From Trema orientale (Eukaryota; Streptophyta; Magnoliopsida; Rosales; Cannabaceae): DNA of 64,000 bases. Location: assembly GCA_002914845.1 (NCBI GenBank), contig JXTC01000141.1, positions 581,649-645,648 on the forward strand, in the 5' to 3' direction. Numbering within the stretch: position 1 is the stretch's first letter; every line of letters starts with the position of its first letter. A program made the position numbers and the translations under genes. Positions 10,577-21,533 of this stretch are shown here, in pieces. Below the pieces are notes generated by a model. It saw nothing but the letters and a program-made list of their open reading frames with translations, did no database searches and had not been told where the DNA came from.

Positions 10577-13500
10577 TCTCTAACTTAAAACACATTTATC
10601 AGAGTTTCATCTTTCTCTAATGAAATATTAATAAGATTTTCTTTTTTATTTTTGCCCCTATAATATATCGATTGTCCCACTTTACCCTTGTAATATAATT
10701 TTTTTCTATGTTATTTTCAATTTCATAAATGCCTGGTTCTGTAGATGAAAATTAACATATAGCAACATAGGGGCTATAATTAGCACCTTCATTAGGCATA
10801 AAGGCACCCTTTCTTTCTCAAATTATTTCTTTTAATGCAATTTTACCCTCATTTCAAAATATTATGAATGAAAACTTGAATTAAGGTACCTCGTGTCAGG
10901 ATTAAAAGAAAAATAAAAAATAAAATAAAAATCTTGCACACAAATACAGAACAAAATTTTTTTTTTCTAAAACCAATATGAAAAAAAAAAGTAGTTGTTT
11001 ATAACTCAATGGTGGGAAATTTTGATTTGTTGTTTTCTAAGTCTTTTTTTTTTAAGAATAAAATTTCTCATGGGATTATATTGAAAACCGATTAAATGAC
11101 ACTATCAATACAAGTAACAAACAAATGGTGAAAAAGAGCACCTTACCCAAGAGAAAAATAATTACATAAATTCCCCACGACTAACATATGTGGGAGTAAG
11201 TCCACTAAGGTGTGTGAATAAGTTTAGTGAAAAGAAAACCACAAATTTCACTACTTCTAGAGATAGTAAGCTCCAAGCCAATCCTTAGAGCCATCAGTTA
11301 TTATAATAAATTGTTTGCTACAATAAGAGCCATACAATTAGAAATTTTCTATTACAAAATAAAAGAAAATAGTACAGAATAAATTATACATAGCACATGT
11401 ATCGATCGCTTGATTTTTACAACGAGGAATAAGTGACAAGAGCCACCACTACTATCTCTCAATAGAAAGTTTGCATCACTAGTATTAACTCCATTGCTGT
11501 ACAAAGTCTAGTTCACCATACCCACAATAAATGTATAATCATTTTTTACCAAAGGGCAAGCAAATCTTGAAGACATCATAAAATCTAGATCTTCATGAAA
11601 TAAAGCAGTAACGATCCTTCCTTTATCATATCAAAGAATAGTATTAATCCCAATAAAGTCCATATCCATGAACAGTATAGCACCTGTGATGAAAATCTTC
11701 TAGATCTGAATTGTAAAAAGTTTAGATCAATAAGAAAATTACTGAAAAATAACAAAAATAGAATAAAAACTAACACAAATCTAAAATTTGATAAGATTAA
11801 ACATCTTTGATAATAAATATATGGGAACAAAATATCTTCAGACAAATAGAAGGATTATGGAATAAAAAACTAGTAAATCCTACTGGAAAGGATCTTCCTC
11901 TTCAATGGGATATAAATCAAGAGAAAAGAAAGTATAGTAACTAGAAGATAAGTTTTTTGAGAGAGGATGAGTGGCTAAGGTTATCAAAACCCATTTTATT
12001 TTCAAGCCAAATAGAAATATATTCAGTATATGTATTTATATGACAAATTTCGATACACACTTTTAAAAAAAAAAAAAAGGAAAATAAAGAGAAGGTTGAT
12101 GAGAATTAAAAGAATATAAGATCAAGTAATTCTTGGAGTAATGGGAGAGGAAAGAGCATATCGAGGGGGGTGGGAAGAAAAAGAAAAAAAGAAAAAGTTT
12201 GGCTTAAAGATCGAGTTTTAAAATGAGGTGTAATGAGTATTTTAAATCTTGTTTGAGATAAACAAGTTTGACAGTTTTGGTTTGAAAATTTCTAATTTTA
12301 TAAAAAATTTGAGCCATGTAAGATCATATAATGTGTAGACATATATTCAAATACAAAAACTAAGTGTATAACCTTTGCTAGTCTAAGTCTTGTATTCTTG
12401 ATCTTTGTCTTTAAGCTCTTTTCCATCCATCTTCAAGCTTGGTTCTAATAAGTTCAATATGCATCCATCTTCAAACTTGATTCCTTGATTAACTTGAGTT
12501 AGAACTTTTAAAACTATTTTACTACACACTCAAGTTAAATCATTAGTACAAATCGAATGTTTGTTATCTTCAAAATAAGAGTGAGTAAGATTGAAACCTC
12601 AATTTCTCAACATAATTTCTCAAAAAAAAAAAAAGAAATATACTATGATATCTTACATTTTTTTTTTGTTCGATTTATATAAAGGGGTGCTAGGATCACT
12701 CTTTTTCCATTCTTCAATCTTATTACATGACATGTGGATTTTATTATATTTTCAATATAATTAGTAATTTTATGTATAGTACTCGTATTGATACCCCATA
12801 TACACATATTGTTGAATTATATAGCCTATTTACGTATTTTTGTCAAATGTATTTGAAAATATTCATATTTTTCACTAAAAATGTATCATACATGTATACA
12901 TATGTTTCGGCTACATAAAATATTTTTCACAAATTTCATTTTCTTTATAAAAAGTTTGGTTTCTCTTTCAAATTTAACTTATTTGTATCACAATAAATAT
13001 TTTTATCATTATTTATCATGTAATACTAATTTTTCTTTGAATTTTTGTTATTCAATCAATTATCAATAAAAAGTGTATAAAATTTGTGACTGATAAATTA
13101 AACTAGTTGAAAATATGATTTCAATAAAGACAATATTGATTATGTCCACAATGTAAGACATAAAAATTAACAAAAAGTCAAGTATTATATAGGGCTTTTT
13201 AGCCAATTGACTGAATTTTGGATCATAGTCTGTAAAATGGCTATCTTTTAAATACTGTTAAAAAATGGCTTAATTTTGAAAATTATTTAAAAAATTGCCC
13301 TTTTCATCTTTAGTATATCATAATATGTTGATTAATTTTTTTTTAAAAAATTGATTTACTTTATAAAAAATTGATTTAATTTATTTAATATATCAAACTA
13401 TATTGATTTATTTTTGAAAATTGATTTATTTTAAAAAAAAGTTGATTTAGTATTTCAAAAATTGATTTACCTTTTTAAAAATTTGATTTTACTTTATAAA

Positions 13501-14313
13501 AAAAATAGTTCAACTAAAAAAACAGCTATAAAATGGTCATTTACTAAATATGTGTAAAAAACGGTCATTTTTTTAAACTGATCTGTTAAAAAAAAAAGGC
13601 ATTTCTTATAAATATTCTATTGTATATAGTTATCTAACACTCATTAACTTCCTTAAAAAAATGAATAACACTCATTAATCAGTACCACTTTTTGTACATC
13701 ACTAATACGGAATGTTTCTAAATTATCATATGCATATTATTTTATTCAATTTACTTTATGTGATATAATTTAATGTTAAAAATACACACATTCCATTTCA
13801 TTTTTTTTTTTTATCTCAAACGTCTCAACCAAATAATAGTAAGGCATCTCAAGTTTTTCTTAAATTCTAATTATTAACTATGTGACCCTATCAAACGTTA
13901 ATTATGCCATGTGGTTTTGGAAATATAGCTGCCCAATGGCCAATTCAATGATTTCAAGCCAATCTAATAATTTCATTTTCATATGGTCCATTAGATGCCG
14001 CTCAAAATAATGATGGTAGTACAATAAAATATCATCCCCTTGGATCTGCGTCCACTATTCCAAGGGATAGACGTTTATAGTTTATAATTTTTTTCCGTTT
14101 ATAGTTGGTCCATCATTTTTTTCTCTTCCTTTTAGAAACAATCTACAATTATTGAACGCAACTGATATGATTTTTATGTTATATATTACATTATTTTTTA
14201 ATTCCATTAGTCAATTTGTGCATACTTTGTAGGATATGCTCATTAGTATTTAGTAGCACACAGTATCAATAAAAATGTGAAATTAAAATAGCCCTGCTGG
14301 AATTATAAAATAA
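10577..14313. other. AT-rich gene-free region
   Basis: No credible coding sequence, RNA gene or complete element is seen. Open frames are short and of low complexity. At 13190-13610 an AT-rich block repeats TTGATTTA(C/T)TTTATAAAA-like words several times and is flanked by inverted AAAATGGC/GCCATTTT-type words, so it may be a decayed fold-back element. Confidence 0.5.
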
Positions 14314-15216
14314 CTAGTCGTTATACCGCGCTTTGCGCGAGTTATATTAATATTGCATATATTAAGCCTAATGTATAGTTAAGTTCAATGTATTTCAACA
14401 TTAAAAAATATATTTATCTCTATATTTATTTTGATGAGACGAATGTAGCACAACCATTTGTTCGATGAATTAAATTTATTATTAGCTATCATTAATATTA
14501 AATTAAATACAATATTATATAATACATGTTTATATTACAACCAATCATAGCAAAGAAAAATAATGATAGGACCAATCATATTATGAAAAAATTAAGATTT
14601 TTCTAAAAATTTTAAAAATAGAATAATGATCAAAGATATAGTTAGGTTCAATGTATTTCAACATCAAAAAATATATTTATCTCTTTATTTATTTTGATGA
14701 GACGAATGTAACACAACTTTTTGACGTTCGATGAACTAAATTTAATATAAGTAATCATTAATATTAAATTAAATATAATATTTTATAAAACATTAAATTA
14801 TGTTTTTATCTCTCTCTATATTTATTTTGATGAGACGAATGTAGCACAATCATTTGTTCGATTCGATGAACTAAATTTATTATAAGATATCATTAATATT
14901 AATTTAAATACAATATTATATAATACATGTATATATTACAACCAATCATAGTAAAGAAAAATAATGATTGGACCAATCATATCATGAAAAAATTAGGATT
15001 TTTCTAAAAATTTTAAAATAAAATGGTGATCAAAGAAGCTATCAGAGTTTTGAGCTTCAGGCTTAAATACAATATTATATAATACATGTATATATTACAA
15101 CCAATCATAGTAAAAAAAAATAATGATTGGACTAATCATATCATGAAAAAATTAGGATTTTTCTATCAGAGTTTTGAGCTTCAGGCTTAATATATATATA
15201 GATATATAGATATAGA
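14314..15216 (-). mobile_element. Non-autonomous Helitron
   Basis: Read on the minus strand, the element starts TCTATATCTATATATC at 15216 and ends CTAG at 14314. About 10 bases before the end lies a hairpin with stem CGCGC/GCGCG and loop AAA (14324-14342 region). The base before the start is A and the base after the end is T, as expected for Helitron insertion between A and T. No helicase or Rep coding is present in the 903 bp. The interior contains several diverged copies of a block with GATGAGACGAATGTA and of an end-like block GAGTTTTGAGCTTCAGGCTT. Confidence 0.75.
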
Positions 15217-16016
15217 TTACAAAGACTGAACAGTGATTTTTATATTATTAATGGGTTATCTAACAAAGTCAAATAGTATATTTCTACAATGATTGAAAAT
15301 AAGCGTAAATGTTCTCTAAAACAAACAAAGGCGTACATAAGTTCTCAGAAAAATAAGCATTAATATGACTTAAAAAAAATACTTTATGGATTTAGGGCAA
15401 TGCTCGATTTAAGCTTGAGTTTCCAAAAATATCAAAAGTATTCGTAAATACTAATTCGTGGCAAGAGGCAAGTGTAACATCTCCAATTAATTTGATCAAA
15501 ATTCGTCAAAAGACAAAATACCCTTCCCCAAACAACACTATAACATGTGATTTAGTCAACCTCATTTGTTAATCTTAATTGATTTGAAATCAATATAAAT
15601 GAAACGGTTGATAGCTGTTAATATTAAGTATTCTATCATCGTGTAATTTTTGAGGAATTGAGCAAAATGACTTCAAGAGAAGCAAAAAGTTATTTCCAAA
15701 ATTTTTATTTGTAAAATGACATCAAACGACCTTCATTTTATACTAAGCAACCTTCTTTTCAATGCAAAAAGGAATATAATCATTTTGCAAATAAAAATTT
15801 CACATGTTATCACTCTGCCAAAGGACTCTGATTTTTCAAATTTGATGAATAACATAGCAAGGTGGGAGTATGTATCAGTACCAAGTTCTAAGTGACAAGC
15901 TCGCGGTTGCAACTAGATGTAATCTTATCAATCAGAGGTAGAGAATTAGCCAATGTAAATATTGTTCTCATCAAGATGTCCGATGTTGATTTGTATAAAC
16001 ATACTGTCCTTTAAAA
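15217..16016. other. Gene-free region
   Basis: No gene or element is recognised in this stretch between the Helitron and the next MITE. Confidence 0.5.
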
Positions 16017-16371
16017 GGGATAACTGCAAAAAAATATCCTGAAGTTTGGGTGTTCTGCAATTTAAACCCTGAAGTTTGGACTCTGCAAAATAATACCCTG
16101 AAATTAAGAATTTTTGAAAATTAATACCCTGGACAGATTTTTTGACCAATTTTAGGAACGAAAAAATAATAATATCCTTTATTAAAACTAGATTAATCCA
16201 TATTATTCATCTTAATTTTGAGGATATTATTGTATTTTATCAGTTAAAAATCAACACAGGGTATTAATTTTCAGAAATTCGTAATCTCAGGGTATTATTT
16301 TACGGAATTCAAACTTCATCGTTTAAATTGTAGAACATCCAAACATGAAGATATTTTTTTGTAAAAATCCC
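16017..16371. mobile_element. MULE-type MITE, family B, with perfect 9-bp target duplication
   Basis: The element begins GGGATAACTGCAAAAAAATA and ends with its inverted counterpart (TATTTTTTTGTAAAAATCCC). The arms extend over 100 bp each. It is flanked on both sides by the 9-bp direct repeat CCTTTAAAA (16008-16016 and 16372-16380). A 9-bp duplication and long arms point to Mutator-type transposition. It has no coding capacity. Confidence 0.85.
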
Positions 16372-16380
16372 CCTTTAAAA

Positions 16381-17305
16381 TAACTAACTTATTGGTTTCA
16401 TAACATATGAAGGTCACTTCTCAGTGATTAGAGAGACAAAACCTTCACAAAACCATCTCCTTTTCTTTCATGTTTCCTCCTGATATTAGTTATTTCTCTG
16501 AGCTCGAAAAAATGGTTATAACGCTATCTATATTCTCTACAAGTGCAAATTTAATTAAATAAGAGAAATAAATAGACTTGTCACCAAAAACCTGAAAAAA
16601 AAAAAAGGAAAACAAGAGGAATTATTTTTTAAGAAAAAAAGAGTGAAGAGGATAAGAAATTTATACTAAATAAATAGGACAACTAATGCTCTATTGGTGG
16701 TAATAAAAAAAACACACTTTATTTCAATAATTTTGCGTGGCATCTATGAAATTACTTAAACATCCTTATACTCTTAAAATCCTTATACCGACTTACTTTG
16801 CCACACTTTTATTTATTATTTTTGTTTCAAAAATTGAAATAAATAATTTTATCTAAAAATGCCTTAAAATTACTTTAATGTCTTTGTACTCCTAATCCTT
16901 ATACATGATTATAACATGTGTGACTTTTTTTCTTTAGTTTTCATACAAATCCAATGATGACTATGTTCTTCTTCGACGTCCACTAACTCCAGCATTCTCC
17001 TACAAATAATAGACCATAGTTGAGCCTTGAAAATAAATAAATAAATAAAATCATTCACTTCAAAATATTGAGCACGAATGTGATCGATTGAGTTTAACTG
17101 GGGTTGAACTATTATCTTCAACTTCAAATCTTGCATAGATTTTTTTTACTAAGATCGAATATTTTTCTTTTTAAGCATTTAGAAAATCCAGATTTAAGAG
17201 CAATTTTATTCATAGAAAATATTCAAAACAATTTTTCATAGAATTCAAAATGCAGGACGTGAGAGAAAGAAATGTAGTCTTTTGTTTTTATATAGTTTAG
17301 TTTTT

Positions 17306-17337
<32 letters not shown>

Positions 17338-18255
17338 TTCCCCCTAATTGGTATAGATTGTCTATTTTATTTTCTACATAAACTGAAAGTATAAAAGTGC
17401 TCATCAACATTATTTCTAGTTTAAAAAAAAAACTTATTTTGTCAGTTTTATGAATAGAAACTGACACATGATAAGTTTGCAATATTTGAGACTACTTTAT
17501 CTTTTGACACTTTTATCATCTTTTAAGGGGTAAAGTAAAAGAAGGGGCTAAACATCAAAACAATTTAGAAAACTAATTTTAATTAATAAACACAATACAA
17601 AATTTATTCCTTATCTTTTTTTTCTTCAAAAGCTTAGATAATACTAGGGGGAATGATAATTGTGCTCAATATGGCGATAAGGGTTGAAGCTATAACATCG
17701 AAACGAGATATAACAAGACTAATTTAGGACTTATGAACTCTCTTTCGGCGATTTTTTTATGGTAAATCAATCAAACATTTGGAAAGCACCACCATTTATG
17801 AAGAATGAAGAGACAACGAAGAAAGAATTTATTAATGTAATAGTTATTATCTTTTTGATATGTAAATTAATTAATTTTTTTTTTCACTTTTGCACCAAAT
17901 ATGTTGCTCGTACTACTTTACCTCTAAAATAACAGGCAAAAATGTCTGTTTATTTGTTGTTGTTGTTGTTTTTTTTTTTTTAATATAAAAAAAGGTCAAA
18001 TGATCTCAAATGTTGCTATGGAAACTTATATTTGTATCCTAAAGTGACAAAAAGACTTTTTTTTTTAGTACCAAAAAGATTAAGTTGGATAAAATAACAA
18101 TACTTCCAAAATTATACATAAAATAAGAAATTTATTTTAGACAAGTTTTTAAATTGATTTATGAATTTCTATAGTTCCTATATTATATAATAAATCAATT
18201 TATAAAGTCACATTTTAAAAATAAATGAAAAAGACTTGAAATAAAATTCAAAGTT
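16381..18255. other. AT-rich gene-free region with (AAT)n microsatellite
   Basis: No gene is recognised. A trinucleotide (AAT)n tract of about 30 bp lies at 17308-17337. Confidence 0.5.
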
Positions 18256-19298
18256 TGTTCTCGGATAGAATCGGTCTACCTAAAAGCTATTTTCGGTCTA
18301 CCGATTCCCCTGTATATTTTCAGCAAATTTTCAGATTCGACCGTTAGAACCGCACTACCAATAGCTAGTCTTTTAGGTCGACCGAAAACACACTTTCGGT
18401 CTACCGAAAGTGACAGAATGTCTGTCAAACGGTTATAAACGGCTAGTTTTCATTCAAGTCTATAAATAGAAGCACTTGAAATAATCTTTGAACATTCTTA
18501 CATTACTTATATCATACTTTCAAAGTGTTCAAATTAATTTTTGTCAACCGAACTTTCAAATCCATTTTTTCACAAAAATCAATTGAGCCAAACTAGATTA
18601 TATTTTGTGCTCTCATTTACTCTCTAGGCTTACCTTATATTATCTTTGAGAGAGATTTTAGTTGAGTATTCCATCAAATAAAAACCAAATTATATTTGTG
18701 AGATGAGGTTGTCACCGGAGTCTAAACAACCCGAGTATAGGTGAGGTTGTCAATGGAGTCAAAATAATCTGAGTGTAGGTGAGGCTGTCACCGGAGTCTA
18801 AACAACCCGTGAGTTGGTGAGATTGGCACCATTGTCTAAACAATCCGTGTAGGTGAGGATTGGCACCGGAGTCAAAACAATCTAAGTTAGGTGTGATAAA
18901 GCCGGAGTCAAGATTATTGTAAAGGCTAGGGTATGCCTAAGAAGAATTCACTCCGTTTGTACAAGGGTCGGTCAAGCCCATAATCTTGATCCAAATAATG
19001 GAAGCTCAAAGCAAGTTGCCAAGAGCCGAGGACGTAGACAAACCGTCGTGTTTGTTGAACCTCGTAAAAACTGATTTTGCACTTTCTCTATCCCTACAGT
19101 CTTTACTTTATTGCAAGCTATTTATTTGAGTGTTTGATATTTAATATGCTTGATATACTTGGTATTATTGCTATTAATGTTGATTTAGCTTAAAAGTTTT
19201 AAAATAGTGGTCTATGGTTTTACATAGTTGAAAAGTTCTTGCAAAAGTTTTAAAACCCAATTCACCTCCCCTCTTGGGTAGTCAATCTTGGGCTAACA
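18256..19298 (+). mobile_element. Copia-type LTR remnant (solo or truncated)
   Basis: The right end (AATTCACCTCCCCTCTTGGG, then CTTGGGCTAACA) resembles the 3' end of plant copia LTRs. A TATA box (CTATAAATAG, about 18461-18470) sits mid-element as in an LTR promoter, followed by a 38-bp minisatellite. No primer-binding site of the TGGTATCAGAGC kind follows 19298, and no polyprotein is nearby, so it is not a 5' LTR of a complete element. The inverted partner TGTTAGCCCAAG expected on the left is not visible, so the left boundary is a guess and the LTR may be truncated. Confidence 0.5.
18702..18890 (+). repeat. 38-bp minisatellite inside the LTR remnant
   Basis: Five imperfect units of about 36-39 bp begin near 18702, 18741, 18779, 18817 and 18853. 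Each contains GTGAGG(T/C)TGTCACC or a variant, then GAGTC(T)AAACAA. Confidence 0.85.
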
Positions 19299-19734
19299 AT
19301 TCCTAACGAATTAGAGATGGGTGTCCTTTTTTTTTTTTACACTGTGTTTATAAGTGTCCATTTTTATTTTTTATAATTAAAAGTCCGAGTATAAGTATTT
19401 TTACCCTTTGCTATTATCTACTTATACACTGGTTTTTATTTATGTACTGAGTATATTAATTGTACACTATTTTTTATATTTGGTATATCAACTAATATAT
19501 TGATTATTTTATTGTAACATTTGAAAGACATATTGAGACAAAAAAAAAATATGTCATTACGATTAGCCCATTTTCTTTTTGGGGAATTTACATCTAAGGA
19601 GTTTACTGAAGCCTTGTGATGAAAAATGAGACTCACACATTAATGTTTTCAAAACTAACTCTAATTGTCATATCACATATGTAAAATTACTTGGATACTA
19701 TATTTCTCCAACAAACTCCAAACTACTTCAGCCA

Positions 19735-19950
19735 CTACTGTCGGTCTCGATCCCGACCTGGGCGGCGATGCCTCCGCTCGACTAGGTTTGAAAAATTTCG
19801 ACCATGGTCGAATTTGTTCGACCACCTCTCCCGATTGTTCCAATCGTTTTTCGATCGGTGGCCTCAAAATTTCGACCCCGGTCGAAAATTTTGAAATAGG
19901 GTTGAAGGACTGTTTGACCGTAATCGACGAATGTCGACCCTAATCAAACA
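19735..19950. repeat. TCGACC-rich island with two palindromes
   Basis: This patch is GC-richer than its surroundings and is dense in TCGACC/GGTCGA words. It includes a perfect 16-bp palindrome TTCGACCATGGTCGAA (19797-19812) and a near-palindrome centred on GACCCCGGTC (19866-19892). No gene is recognised. Confidence 0.6.
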
Positions 19951-20638
19951 TGATCGACTGCCTTCTCAACACCACTTCTATCATTTTTGACATTTTCGAC
20001 TTACTTGAAAATTTTTGATTAGAATAAAGTCAAGAGTAATTTTAGAACTCAAAAATATTTATTAAATAATACGACAATAAAAGTTCTATTTTGGAAATGA
20101 TTTATTCCTCTTTTTATCACGCGTGCTAAAAGAGGACTAAAACTTTCTTTTGGGTTTACTTATCCCAATTATTACCAACCTTACCTTGGCATTGAAAAAA
20201 AAAAAAAAAACACTACTCTTTTTTTTTTCTCTATATAATTCATCTATATAGCCCTCAAAATGTTCAATCAGATGAATCGGTTTCGTTGCCTGATATTGAT
20301 GGTTGACATAAGATCCACATGTGAATCGAAGAGCGGGCCCCACATATCTCTTTTTCCACTTAATAATATGGGACCCAATTTGCAGCCCAAAAATCAATCA
20401 AATAATTAATTAATTAAAAACGGGGAGAAAACTTAGGCGGGACCCACATACGGAAAGTAGGCATATGAATCCCCCAGTGAGCGATGTTTTAACCTTTCCG
20501 CCGAATCAACGGCCGAGATCTCAGCACCTTTGACCACGAACCCATTTTCTCCAGTTGTAGTGTCACATGGCAGACCAGACCAGGTTCCCCAAAAGGGGAC
20601 CCACATTTCCCCTTCGCATCAGCTCCAGGCCCCGGTCC

Positions 20639-20644
20639 CACGTG
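20639..20644. promoter_or_regulatory. G-box (CACGTG) upstream of the kinase-like gene
   Basis: A palindromic CACGTG lies about 0.9 kb before the start codon, in a GC-richer block (20440-20700). It is the core motif of plant bZIP/bHLH sites; use here is inference. Confidence 0.35.
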
Positions 20645-21424
20645 AATCACCACCGTCCATCAAATCAGCTTACCATCAAAATCAACGTCCTCAATCCTCA
20701 TCCAACCCGCTTTATTTTAAGATTTATTTTATTTTATGTTTGCACTTTGCACTGGATTTGGAATAGGTTATTTGGAAAAAAAAATGAATCTCCCAATATG
20801 ATATAAAATCACAAATTATTAAAATCTTTATTTTGTCACATAAGTAATTTTAGATTATTTGTTTTTTCTTAATGGAAATTTTAGATTACTTGTTGAAACC
20901 TTATATCATAATCATATCATACATGGCATATGAGAATGATGTCACTAAAATAAATGAATAGTAATACTATGGTACGAGAAACCTCCAACGCTATATCAGA
21001 TTATTAAGCTAAAAATTCAACTATGACTTATAAGAGATTCAGTTCAGTTTATTAATTATAATAACGTTACGGTAATATACTGACATTTTTACGTGTTAAG
21101 CACTTTATAAATATTTTTTCGGTCTGTTTGCTTAACAAGTGACATTTTAAATGGTATGAGAGCAAAACCGAAATTTTTAATAATTTAGGGGCATTAAGAC
21201 ACTTTATATAATTTAGAGGCAAATGTATTAAAAATAAAATACTTATTTTGTTAATTTATTTATTATTACTGTTAAATTTACTCACCCTCCTAACACAAAA
21301 CCACCTCCATCAATTATTATTATTTAAAAAAAAAAAAATTTGTCAGAGTAAAAAATATGGGAGGACTGAGAAATCTGAAAGAAAACACTCCCTGTCTCTC
21401 TCTGTACTCTGTTTTTCTCTGTCT

Positions 21425-21457
21425 ATGGCGTTCGGTTTTTGGGTGAATGAATCATAG
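21425..21457 (+). CDS. Upstream ORF, 10 codons, in the kinase-like gene leader
   Basis: A short frame MAFGFWVNES with stop TAG lies 76 bases before the main ATG. Its ATG is followed by GCG, a favourable plant context. It follows a CT-rich stretch typical of plant 5' leaders, so it is probably inside the transcript and could lower translation of the main frame. That it is transcribed is inference. Confidence 0.45.
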   Translation: MAFGFWVNES

Positions 21458-21533
21458 CTATTGATTTTTCCCATAAGGGTCTTGTTGGAGTAGAGAAGTA
21501 ACTCTCATTTGGGTTTGAGTTTCCATTTTAGCC

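Noticed and set aside
20530-20806. Two overlapping 78-79 codon frames upstream of the kinase-like gene
   Set aside because: They are in the GC-richer promoter block, have no domain and lack splice or start support.
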